A stretch of DNA of 46,456 bases from Candidatus Aerophobota bacterium (GTDB lineage: Bacteria; Aerophobota; Aerophobia; Aerophobales; B3-G15): NCBI GenBank assembly GCA_014859225.1, contig JACUUP010000001.1, positions 1 to 46,456 on the forward strand, written 5' to 3'. Below are positions 30,318-37,562 of the stretch, in pieces. The number at the start of each line of letters is the position of its first letter. Position 1 is the stretch's first letter. A program made the position numbers and the translations under genes. Under the pieces are notes generated by a model, which saw only the letters and a list, made by a program, of their open reading frames with translations, was not told where the DNA came from and ran no database searches.

Positions 30318-31571
30318 ATGAATCAAACAATCGCTGAAAAAATCATCTCCGCCCACTGTGACAGAAAGGTTAAACAGGGGGACATAGTAATTGCTGACGT
30401 TGACTTTGCCATAGCTCAGGATGGCACAGCGCCTCTTGCCATAGATGTGTTTAGAAAGATGGGACAAAAAAAGGTATTCTCCATGGAAAAAATCGCTTTT
30501 TTTGTAGACCACAGCGCCCCCCCTCCAGGTAAAGACATATCCACTCTGCATAAACTAATGCGTGATTTTGTCAGGGAGCAGGGTATTTATTTTTACGATG
30601 TAGGCTCGGGAATCTGTCACGTTGTCACCACAGAAGAAGGACATGTAAGACCAGGATATCTGGTGGTAGGAGCAGATTCTCACACCTGCACCTACGGTGC
30701 CCTTAATTCATTTGCCACAGGGGTTGGCTCAACAGACCTTGCCGCTGTTATGGCATCGGGCAAAATATGGCTGAGAGTTCCCGAAAGCATCAAAATCATA
30801 CTCTCTGGAAAAATCCCCCCCGGGGTATACTCCAAGGATATAATCTTATACTCAATGGGAAAAGTTGGCTCGTGGGGAGCTGTTTATAAATCTATTGAAT
30901 TTGAGGGCGAAGTTATTAAAAGTTTATCTGTGGAATCAAGATTCACCATAGCTAATATGGCGGTGGAAATGGGAGCAAAAACTGGCTTGATGCAGGTTGA
31001 TGAAAAGACAAGAAAATGGCTAAAGGATAAAGTAAAAGGTGAGATTAATCCAATTTTTCCTGATTCTGGAGCCTCCTACACCAAAATTCTAAAATATGAT
31101 ATCTCTCACATCACGCCCCAGATAGCCTGCCCCCATAGTGTAGACAATACTCACCCCATTGAGAATGTTGAAGGAACTCCTGTTCAACAAGCTTTTATAG
31201 GCACCTGTACCAATGGAAGGCTGGAGGACCTTAAGATTGCCGCCTCTATCTTAAAGGGAAGAAAAGTTAATCCTGAGCTAAGACTAATCATCGCTCCTGC
31301 TTCAAGGAAAGTATACCTGGATGCCTTAAGAGAGGGTATAATATCACAGCTAATAGAGGCAGGCGCAACAGTTGTGTCACCAGGATGTGCATGTTGCGTG
31401 GGAACACACAGCGGTATCCCTGCCGATGGAGAAAATGTCATCTCCACCGCTAATCGTAACTTTAAGGGCAGAATGGGGAATCCAGATGCTTTTATATACC
31501 TTGCCTCACCCGCAACAGTGGCTGCCTCTTCTATAGAAGGAAAAATTACCGACCCCAGAAGATATATATAA
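30318..31571 (+). CDS. leuC: 3-isopropylmalate dehydratase (or related homoaconitase-type) large subunit
   Basis: 417 residues, the short archaeal-type large subunit of the aconitase superfamily. Cluster ligands are visible: GTCTNG (first Cys) and PGCACCVGTHSG (two further Cys). GADSHTCTYGALNSFATGVG is the conserved active-site loop. It isomerises isopropylmalate in leucine synthesis, though homoaconitase or dimethylmaleate hydratase cannot be excluded as no leuA/leuB neighbour is in the window. AGGGGAAA precedes the ATG; the small subunit follows after 14 bases. Confidence 0.9.
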   Translation: MNQTIAEKIISAHCDRKVKQGDIVIADVDFAIAQDGTAPLAIDVFRKMGQKKVFSMEKIAFFVDHSAPPPGKDISTLHKLMRDFVREQGIYFYDVGSGICHVVTTEEGHVRPGYLVVGADSHTCTYGALNSFATGVGSTDLAAVMASGKIWLRVPESIKIILSGKIPPGVYSKDIILYSMGKVGSWGAVYKSIEFEGEVIKSLSVESRFTIANMAVEMGAKTGLMQVDEKTRKWLKDKVKGEINPIFPDSGASYTKILKYDISHITPQIACPHSVDNTHPIENVEGTPVQQAFIGTCTNGRLEDLKIAASILKGRKVNPELRLIIAPASRKVYLDALREGIISQLIEAGATVVSPGCACCVGTHSGIPADGENVISTANRNFKGRMGNPDAFIYLASPATVAASSIEGKITDPRRYI

Positions 31572-31585
31572 CAGGAGATACATAA

Positions 31586-32098
31586 ATGAGAGGAAAACTT
31601 CTAAAAGGAAAGGTGCATAAATTGGGAGATAACATAAATACCGATTACATCATCTCGGGTAGATATAAATTTAAAACGCTTGATAATGTAGAGCTTGCTA
31701 AACACCTTCTGGAGGATATCCATCCCAATTTCTACCAGAAAGTCTCCCCGGGTGATTTTATTGTAGCAGGTGAAAACTTTGGATGTGGCTCATCAAGAGA
31801 ACAGGCTCCCTTAGCTATTAAATATGCTGGAATCGGAGCGGTGCTGGCTAAATCCTTTGCACGCTTATTTTACCGTAATGCTATAAATGTTGGACTTCCC
31901 ATAATCATAAGCAATACTGACAGGATTAAAGAAAATGACACTATTTTAGTTGACCTTGCTAAAGGAAATATCAGTATTCCTGAACAAGGCATAAACCTAT
32001 CCATAGAGCCTTTCCCTCCCGAGATACTTAAAATAATTGAAGCAGGAGGACTGGTAGAGTATTTCAAAAAGTATGGAGGCTGGCCCCTCTCGCTTTGA
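31586..32098 (+). CDS. leuD: 3-isopropylmalate dehydratase small subunit
   Basis: 170 residues, matching the archaeal-type small subunit. It shows [32 protein letters not shown] (the GCGSSREQA signature) and [18 protein letters not shown]. It pairs with LeuC encoded upstream. A perfect 16-bp palindrome lies right at its end (32098-32113) but lacks a T-run. Confidence 0.93.
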   Translation: MRGKLLKGKVHKLGDNINTDYIISGRYKFKTLDNVELAKHLLEDIHPNFYQKVSPGDFIVAGENFGCGSSREQAPLAIKYAGIGAVLAKSFARLFYRNAINVGLPIIISNTDRIKENDTILVDLAKGNISIPEQGINLSIEPFPPEILKIIEAGGLVEYFKKYGGWPLSL

Positions 32099-32123
32099 AA
32101 GAGAGCTCTCTTTAAAATCTTCA

Positions 32124-32152
32124 TTGACAAAGGTAGCTTTTTTGTTTATTAT
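32124..32152 (+). promoter_or_regulatory. manC promoter
   Basis: TTGACA (32124-32129), 17 bases, TATTAT (32147-32152), about 30 bases before the manC start. Confidence 0.82.
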
Positions 32153-32182
32153 TTTTAACGAATAAGAGAAGGAGAAGATAAG

Positions 32183-33262
32183 ATGGCTACGGGTCTCATC
32201 ATGGCAGGAGGATTTGGCAAAAGACTATGGCCAGAGAGCAAACTTAACCATCCCAAACAATTCTTAGCAATCAAAGAAAAAAAGAGCCTCATTCAGTTGG
32301 CGTATCAAAGATGCATCAATCTCTTTGGAGCTGAAAATACATTTATTATAACCCGCCAGGAGCTTAAAGAAAAAATTCTCTCTCATATACCCTCAGTTTC
32401 TTCTGAGCAAATAATACCTGAACCCGTGGGAAGAGATACAGCTGCCTGTATCGGCTTTGGTGCTATTTACATAAAAAGAATAAGGGGAGATAGTCCTGTG
32501 GTTGTCCTTCCATCTGACCATTTAATTGAGGATAAAGGAAAATTTAATGAAATTATGAAGGCTGCAACTAAGTTTGCACAAAAAGGATACCTTGTAACTG
32601 TTGGTATTAAACCTACAAGAGCTGAAACAGGATATGGGTATCTTCAGATAGCCAATAAAATAGAAGATTTTAATCACATTTCCTGTTACAAATTAGAAAG
32701 GTTTACGGAAAAACCCTCCCAGGCAAAAGCAAAAAGTTTTGTTGAAAGTGGAAATTTTCTCTGGAATGCAGGCATATTTGCCTGGCGTCCCAGTGTAATA
32801 CTAAAAGAGATAAAAAAGTACCTTCCACCTCTTCACCAAGGCCTGGAAAAAATAAAAATGGCTCTGGGAAAAGATGAGGAGGAAGAAACTATAAAAAAAG
32901 TTTATCCTCATCTTCCCAAAATATCTATTGATTATGGGGTAATGGAAAAAACCAAAAAGGCGGTAGTAATTCCTGCAGAATTTGCCTGGGATGATATTGG
33001 TGAATGGCGAGCCCTGGAAAGAGTATTTCCTGAGAATCAAAAAGGCAACATTATTCAGGGACTGGTAAAGGAATTGGGAGTGGAAGATTGCATTCTGGTA
33101 AACAGAGAAGAAAAAATGTTAGGAGTTATAGGGATTTCCAATGTAATTGTTGTAAACTGCAAAGGAGGGCTTCTTCTGGTAAATAGGGAGTTTTCCTTCA
33201 GAGTGAAAGAGCTGGTAGATGAGCTTCTTCAGGATGAAAAATTGAGAAAATATGCAGAGTGA
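32183..33262 (+). CDS. manC: Mannose-1-phosphate guanylyltransferase
   Basis: 359 residues, the guanylyltransferase without a fused phosphomannose isomerase domain. Motifs: MAGGFGKRLWPESKLNHPKQ (nucleotide binding), EPVGRDTAACIGFGAIYI, VVLPSDHLI, RFTEKPSQAKAKSFVESGNF (the EKP signature) and FLWNAGIFAW. It makes GDP-mannose for glycan synthesis. GGAG precedes the ATG. It overlaps the next gene by 11 bases, opening a run that continues through amaP. Confidence 0.93.
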   Translation: MATGLIMAGGFGKRLWPESKLNHPKQFLAIKEKKSLIQLAYQRCINLFGAENTFIITRQELKEKILSHIPSVSSEQIIPEPVGRDTAACIGFGAIYIKRIRGDSPVVVLPSDHLIEDKGKFNEIMKAATKFAQKGYLVTVGIKPTRAETGYGYLQIANKIEDFNHISCYKLERFTEKPSQAKAKSFVESGNFLWNAGIFAWRPSVILKEIKKYLPPLHQGLEKIKMALGKDEEEETIKKVYPHLPKISIDYGVMEKTKKAVVIPAEFAWDDIGEWRALERVFPENQKGNIIQGLVKELGVEDCILVNREEKMLGVIGISNVIVVNCKGGLLLVNREFSFRVKELVDELLQDEKLRKYAE

Positions 33263-34295
33263 ACAAGAACTTCGCTGGAAAAAATTAGAACAAAAGTTAA
33301 AAGAAAAAGACCTGGATGCTTTTCTTGTGACAGGAAAGATGGATATCTTTTACTTCTCCGGCCTGTGCTCAGGGGGAACAGTTCTTTTCACCTCTAAGAA
33401 AAAATTCTTTTTCCTCCCTCCTATGTATGCAGAAGAGATAACAAAGGATGAGAGCGGATGGGAAGTGCTTGTATATGAGAACAGCCTTGAGAGTGAACTT
33501 GAAAATGTAAGCAGAAAAATAAATGTAAAAAGGTGTGGATTTGACTCAAATCAGCTTTCTTTTGCCCTTTACAAAAAGATAAAAGAAAAATTTAAGGCCG
33601 AGCTTGTTCCCTGCGATGGTATGGCTGAAAAAATCAGAGCTATAAAAGATGGAAAAGAGCTCAATTTAATTAGAAAAGCCCGACAGATAACTATTGATGC
33701 TTTTTATCATTTAAAAAAAATTTTGCACAATGGAATGAGCGAGAAGGAAGTTGCCAATGAAGCAATAAATTATATACTAAGAGAAGCTGATGATGTATCT
33801 TTTTATCCCATAGTGCTTTTCGGAAAGAGAACCTCCCGGCCCCACGGGAAAGCCACTGAACAAAAATTAAGGGATAATGAGCTGGTGCTTATTGACATGG
33901 GAGCAAAAATCGGGGGTTACTGTGCAGATATAACCAGAACGTTTATGTGGGGCAAGGTGCAGGAAAAGTGGGAAAAAATTTATAATTTTGTGCATACGCT
34001 TCAACAATTAGCTATACAGCACATAAAGCCAGGAGTGAAAGCTAGTAAAATTGATGAGTTAATCAGAGAAGAAACTGCTAAGGCAGGTTACCAGAAAAAA
34101 CTTTTGCATGGAGCAGGTCATGGAATAGGACTTGAAGTTCATGAACAACCAATTCTTAAACGTAATTTTGATACTGTGCTGGAGGAAGGGATGGTAGTTT
34201 GTGTTGAGCCGGGGATATATTTTGCTGGAGAAGGAGGCGTAAGAATAGAAGATATGGTTTTAGTAACAAACCAGGGAGGACATATTTTATTATGA
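33252..34295 (+). CDS. pepP: M24-family aminopeptidase (Xaa-Pro type)
   Basis: 347 residues: an N-terminal creatinase-like domain (1-120) and a pita-bread peptidase domain. Metal ligands are visible in LVLIDMGAKIGGYCADITRTF (two Asp), LLHGAGHGIGLEVHE (His), VCVEPGIY (Glu) and GVRIEDM (Glu). It removes N-terminal residues preceding proline. The position directly before efp is common in many bacteria, where it is called pepQ or ypdF-like. The stop overlaps efp by ATGA. Confidence 0.92.
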   Translation: MQSEQELRWKKLEQKLKEKDLDAFLVTGKMDIFYFSGLCSGGTVLFTSKKKFFFLPPMYAEEITKDESGWEVLVYENSLESELENVSRKINVKRCGFDSNQLSFALYKKIKEKFKAELVPCDGMAEKIRAIKDGKELNLIRKARQITIDAFYHLKKILHNGMSEKEVANEAINYILREADDVSFYPIVLFGKRTSRPHGKATEQKLRDNELVLIDMGAKIGGYCADITRTFMWGKVQEKWEKIYNFVHTLQQLAIQHIKPGVKASKIDELIREETAKAGYQKKLLHGAGHGIGLEVHEQPILKRNFDTVLEEGMVVCVEPGIYFAGEGGVRIEDMVLVTNQGGHILL

Positions 34296-34849
34296 TAACC
34301 GCTAATGATTTAAGAGAGGGAATGACAATTGATATAGATGGAGAACTTTATGTAGTGGAAGAGTTTCAACATGTAAAAAGAGCAAGAGGAGGAGCTTTTG
34401 TTAGATGTAAACTTAAAAATCTATCAACCTCTCAAGTTTTAAGAAAAATCTTCCAGCCGGATGAGAAAATGAAAGATGCCTTTATTGAACAAAAGCCCTT
34501 TCAATATCTTTACCAGCAGGGAGATATTTTTTACTTTATGGACCTGGAAAGTTTTGAAGAAAAAACTATGCACAAAAATCAAATTTCTGATAAGGCTTAT
34601 TTTTTGAAAGAAAATATTGAGGTCAATCTTAATATTTATGAGGGAAAAATTGTAGTAATTGAACTTCCAACTTTTGTGGAAATGCAGGTGAAAAAAACCG
34701 AACCAGGAGTAAAGGGAGACACGGTAGGCTCTGCTACTAAACTGGCAGTTTTAGAGTCAGGTCACAAAGTCCAGGTTCCGCTTTTTATAAACGAAAAAGA
34801 TGTTATTCGTCTGGATACACGCAGCGGTGAATATGTTGGAAAAAAATGA
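34292..34849 (+). CDS. efp: Translation elongation factor P
   Basis: 185 residues, full length, with the three EF-P domains and the C-terminal signature SATKLAVLESGHKVQVPLF...DTRSGEYV. It relieves ribosome stalling at polyproline. The domain I loop reads VKRARGGAFVR, so the tip residue that is Lys34 in E. coli is Arg (about residue 32). That is the Arg type seen in EarP-modified and some unmodified EF-Ps, so EpmA-style lysylation is excluded. Several proteins here contain PPP or Pro-rich stretches. Confidence 0.95.
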   Translation: MITANDLREGMTIDIDGELYVVEEFQHVKRARGGAFVRCKLKNLSTSQVLRKIFQPDEKMKDAFIEQKPFQYLYQQGDIFYFMDLESFEEKTMHKNQISDKAYFLKENIEVNLNIYEGKIVVIELPTFVEMQVKKTEPGVKGDTVGSATKLAVLESGHKVQVPLFINEKDVIRLDTRSGEYVGKK

Positions 34850-34866
34850 AAATAGAGGAATAATGA

Positions 34867-35310
34867 ATGGATTTAGAACAATTAAAAAACATAATAACTA
34901 TTTTTGAGTTTTCTTCTCTTTGCGAACTTGAAATAGAAGAGAGGGGAGTTCGGTTTCGTCTGGTTAAAAAGGTATCCTCTCCTGAGACCTCTATTCCTGA
35001 ATTTGCCCGGAGCAAAGAAATTGAAGTAACTCCAACTCAAGAACAGCCTGAAAAAGTCAGTGATAAAGAGGTTATAGTTAGATCACCTCTGGTGGGAACT
35101 TTCTATAGAGCTCACTCTCCGGGTGAGGAACCTTTTACAGAAACAGGTGAACATATCCATCCCGGACAAACCCTCTGTGTTATTGAAGCTATGAAGGTTA
35201 TGAACGAAATATCCTCCGAGGTTTCGGGGAACATTAAGAAAATCCTGGTGGAAAATGGGCAACCCGTTGAATACGACCAGGAACTTTTCATTATTGAAAG
35301 GGAAGATTAG
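34867..35310 (+). CDS. accB: Biotin carboxyl carrier protein of acetyl-CoA carboxylase
   Basis: 147 residues: an N-terminal helix region ([20 protein letters not shown]), a charged linker and a C-terminal biotinyl domain with [20 protein letters not shown] and the biotinylation site [11 protein letters not shown] (Lys in AMKVM). It carries carboxybiotin between AccC and the carboxyltransferase. It ends directly against accC. Confidence 0.95.
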   Translation: MDLEQLKNIITIFEFSSLCELEIEERGVRFRLVKKVSSPETSIPEFARSKEIEVTPTQEQPEKVSDKEVIVRSPLVGTFYRAHSPGEEPFTETGEHIHPGQTLCVIEAMKVMNEISSEVSGNIKKILVENGQPVEYDQELFIIERED

Positions 35311-36666
35311 TTGTTTACCAGAATTCTCATTGCCAATCGGGGTGAGATAGCTCTACGCATTATAAGAGCCTGCAAGGAACTGGGAATAGAGTCAGTGGTA
35401 GTATTTTCCAAAGAGGATGAGCAATCCCTGCCGGTTTTATTTGCGGATGAGGCTATATGTATAGGGCCACGCGAGCCAGCGGAAAGCTACCTTAATGTCC
35501 CTCGCATAATAAGCGCTGCGGAAATAGCTGGTGCTGATGCTATCCATCCGGGATATGGTTTTTTAGCAGAAAATGAACAGTTCGCAGAAGTTTGTAGAAG
35601 TTCAGGCATAGAGTTTATTGGACCAAATCATGAGGTTATGAGAAAACTTGGCAACAAACTGGAGGCTCGCAATACTTTATCCGAAGCCAGAATACCTGTG
35701 CTTCCCGGCTCTCCCAGTATAATAAATGATAAAAGAGAGATAGAAAAATTCGCCTCTAAGATTGGCTATCCAGTAATACTCAAGGCAACAATGGGTGGAG
35801 GCGGGAGAGGAATGAGGGTCATCTGGAAAAAAGAAGACATTGACAGTTTATTCAGTCTCGCCCGACAGGAAGCTAAGATTGCTTTTGGTCATCCGGACCT
35901 CTATTTAGAGAAATATGTTCCTAATGCAAGACATATAGAGTTTCAGATAATGGCGGACAATTTTGGCAGTATAGTTCATTTTGGGGAAAGAAATTGTTCT
36001 ATACAGAGAAGATACCAAAAACTTATAGAAGAGTCTCCATCCCCTTCCATAGACCAGAAGATGAGAGATGAAATGGGAAAAACTGCTGTAAAAGTGGCAA
36101 AACAGCTACATTATACAGGAGCAGGAACTGTTGAATTCATAGTAAACAAGCACAACAACTTTTATTTTATGGAAATGAATACCCGTCTTCAGGTGGAACA
36201 TCCGGTTACAGAAATGGTCACGGGAAAAGACCTGGTAAAGGACCAGATAAGAGTGGCAAGTGGAGAACCCTTAGGTTATATACAGAAAGATGTCAGGATG
36301 TACGGTGCAGCTATTGAATGCCGCATTAATGCTGAGGATGTTGAAAAAAACTTTACTTCCTCACCAGGAAAAATTTCTTCCTTTCATGTTCCCGGAGGCC
36401 CGGGCATTAGAGTAGACACCCATGTTTTCACTGGATATACGATATCCTTTTCTTATGATTCACTAATAGCCAAACTTATAAGCTGGGGAATAGATCGCTC
36501 GGAGGCAATACTCAGAATGAAACGAGCCCTGGAAGAATTTGTAATTGAGGGAGTTAAAACTACAATCCCCTTTCATCAGAGAATCTTAGAACATGAGAGC
36601 TTTGTAGCGGGCAAATTTGATACGGAATTTATAGAAAGAGAGATAATGCAAGAGATTAATAAATAA
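35311..36666 (+). CDS. accC: Biotin carboxylase subunit of acetyl-CoA carboxylase
   Basis: 451 residues, full length. Motifs: ILIANRGEIALRIIRACKEL, IHPGYGFLAEN, ATMGGGGRGMR (ATP-grasp Gly-rich loop), GERNCSIQRRYQK and FYFMEMNTRLQVEHPVTE (metal and bicarbonate site). TTG 35311 is used as start right after the accB stop, with AGGGAAG as ribosome site; no ATG is near. It carboxylates biotin on AccB. accA/accD are not in the window. Confidence 0.95.
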   Translation: MFTRILIANRGEIALRIIRACKELGIESVVVFSKEDEQSLPVLFADEAICIGPREPAESYLNVPRIISAAEIAGADAIHPGYGFLAENEQFAEVCRSSGIEFIGPNHEVMRKLGNKLEARNTLSEARIPVLPGSPSIINDKREIEKFASKIGYPVILKATMGGGGRGMRVIWKKEDIDSLFSLARQEAKIAFGHPDLYLEKYVPNARHIEFQIMADNFGSIVHFGERNCSIQRRYQKLIEESPSPSIDQKMRDEMGKTAVKVAKQLHYTGAGTVEFIVNKHNNFYFMEMNTRLQVEHPVTEMVTGKDLVKDQIRVASGEPLGYIQKDVRMYGAAIECRINAEDVEKNFTSSPGKISSFHVPGGPGIRVDTHVFTGYTISFSYDSLIAKLISWGIDRSEAILRMKRALEEFVIEGVKTTIPFHQRILEHESFVAGKFDTEFIEREIMQEINK

Positions 36667-36678
36667 AGGAGGATTTAT

Positions 36679-36981
36679 TTGGAAAAGGAAAATAGCTACG
36701 AGGTAGAAAAAAAAGTCACAATAAATCTGATAAAAAAAATTGTCAGGGAAGTGGATGGAGTCCACTCTATTAAAAGCGGCTTTTTAGGCAAAACTATCCG
36801 AATAAAACAAGATTTTGAGGGTATGGATATCTCCCTGGGATTAGTTCTAAAAAGAGGAACCTTCATCCCCGAGGTTGCGCAAGAAGTCCAGAAAAAATTA
36901 AAGCAAGAGATGGAAAAAACACTGGGAACTTCTGTAAGAAAGATAGATATAAAAATTAAAGGGATTAAGTTTTCCCCTTAA
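36679..36981 (+). CDS. Asp23/Gls24-family protein
   Basis: 100 residues matching the small Asp23/Gls24 envelope-stress family: KVTINLIKKIVREVDGVHSI at the start and a C-terminal VRKIDIKIKGIKF strand. TTG 36679 is the start, with AGGAGG 5-8 bases upstream. In Gram-positives Asp23 is anchored by AmaP, and an AmaP-like gene follows after 18 bases. Role in envelope homeostasis is by analogy. Confidence 0.82.
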   Translation: MEKENSYEVEKKVTINLIKKIVREVDGVHSIKSGFLGKTIRIKQDFEGMDISLGLVLKRGTFIPEVAQEVQKKLKQEMEKTLGTSVRKIDIKIKGIKFSP

Positions 36982-36999
36982 ATAGAAAAGGAGGCTGTC

Positions 37000-37521
37000 A
37001 TGAAGATATATCAAAAAGGTTTATGGGTCATAGGATTAATTGCACTGGCTGCTCTTTCGCTGGGGGGATTTTTGATAAGTGCGGGAATTATGCCTAAAAT
37101 TCTTATTTTCGGTGCTCTAACCGGGATAGAACTGAACATCCTTATCCGAGCTATATCTACCATAGTCTTTGCTTTACTCTTTATTCTTAGCATCTACCTT
37201 CCCCTGTTCACCTGGACAGAAAAAAAGGGGACAGTCATTCCCCTGAGAAATCCTCTGGGAAATGTGGAAATATCCCAGGGAGCAATATCTGATTTCATAG
37301 AAAGAGTAGGCGCAGAAGTTGAAGGAGTTGAAGATTTGAGGGCACAAGTTAAATCTACAGAGGAGGGAATTGATGTAGAGCTTTCTCTTTCGGCTCAGGG
37401 GCAAGGGGAGATACCAAGACTGATAGACGAGCTGCAGAATGTGATAAAAAAATACCTGAATACTACAGTAGGTATTGAGAATATAGGAGAAATTAAGGTA
37501 AAAGTTAAAAAAATTATTTAA
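37000..37521 (+). CDS. AmaP-like membrane anchor for Asp23-type protein
   Basis: 173 residues with two N-terminal membrane helices (GLWVIGLIALAALSLGGFLI and LNILIRAISTIVFALLFILS), then a cytoplasmic Asp23-like domain (NVEISQGAISDFIERVGAEV ... VEGVEDLRAQV). This layout matches alkaline shock response membrane anchor AmaP. It follows the Asp23-like gene with an AGGAGG-type site and completes the accBC-asp23-amaP order known from Firmicutes-like genomes. Confidence 0.85.
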   Translation: MKIYQKGLWVIGLIALAALSLGGFLISAGIMPKILIFGALTGIELNILIRAISTIVFALLFILSIYLPLFTWTEKKGTVIPLRNPLGNVEISQGAISDFIERVGAEVEGVEDLRAQVKSTEEGIDVELSLSAQGQGEIPRLIDELQNVIKKYLNTTVGIENIGEIKVKVKKII

Positions 37522-37562
37522 ACCTCAGTGCACCCTGTCCTGAATATAGAAAGGGAGAGAAT

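Noticed and set aside
32098-32113. Perfect 16-bp palindrome after leuD as a terminator
   Set aside because: No T-run follows on either strand, so intrinsic termination is unlikely.
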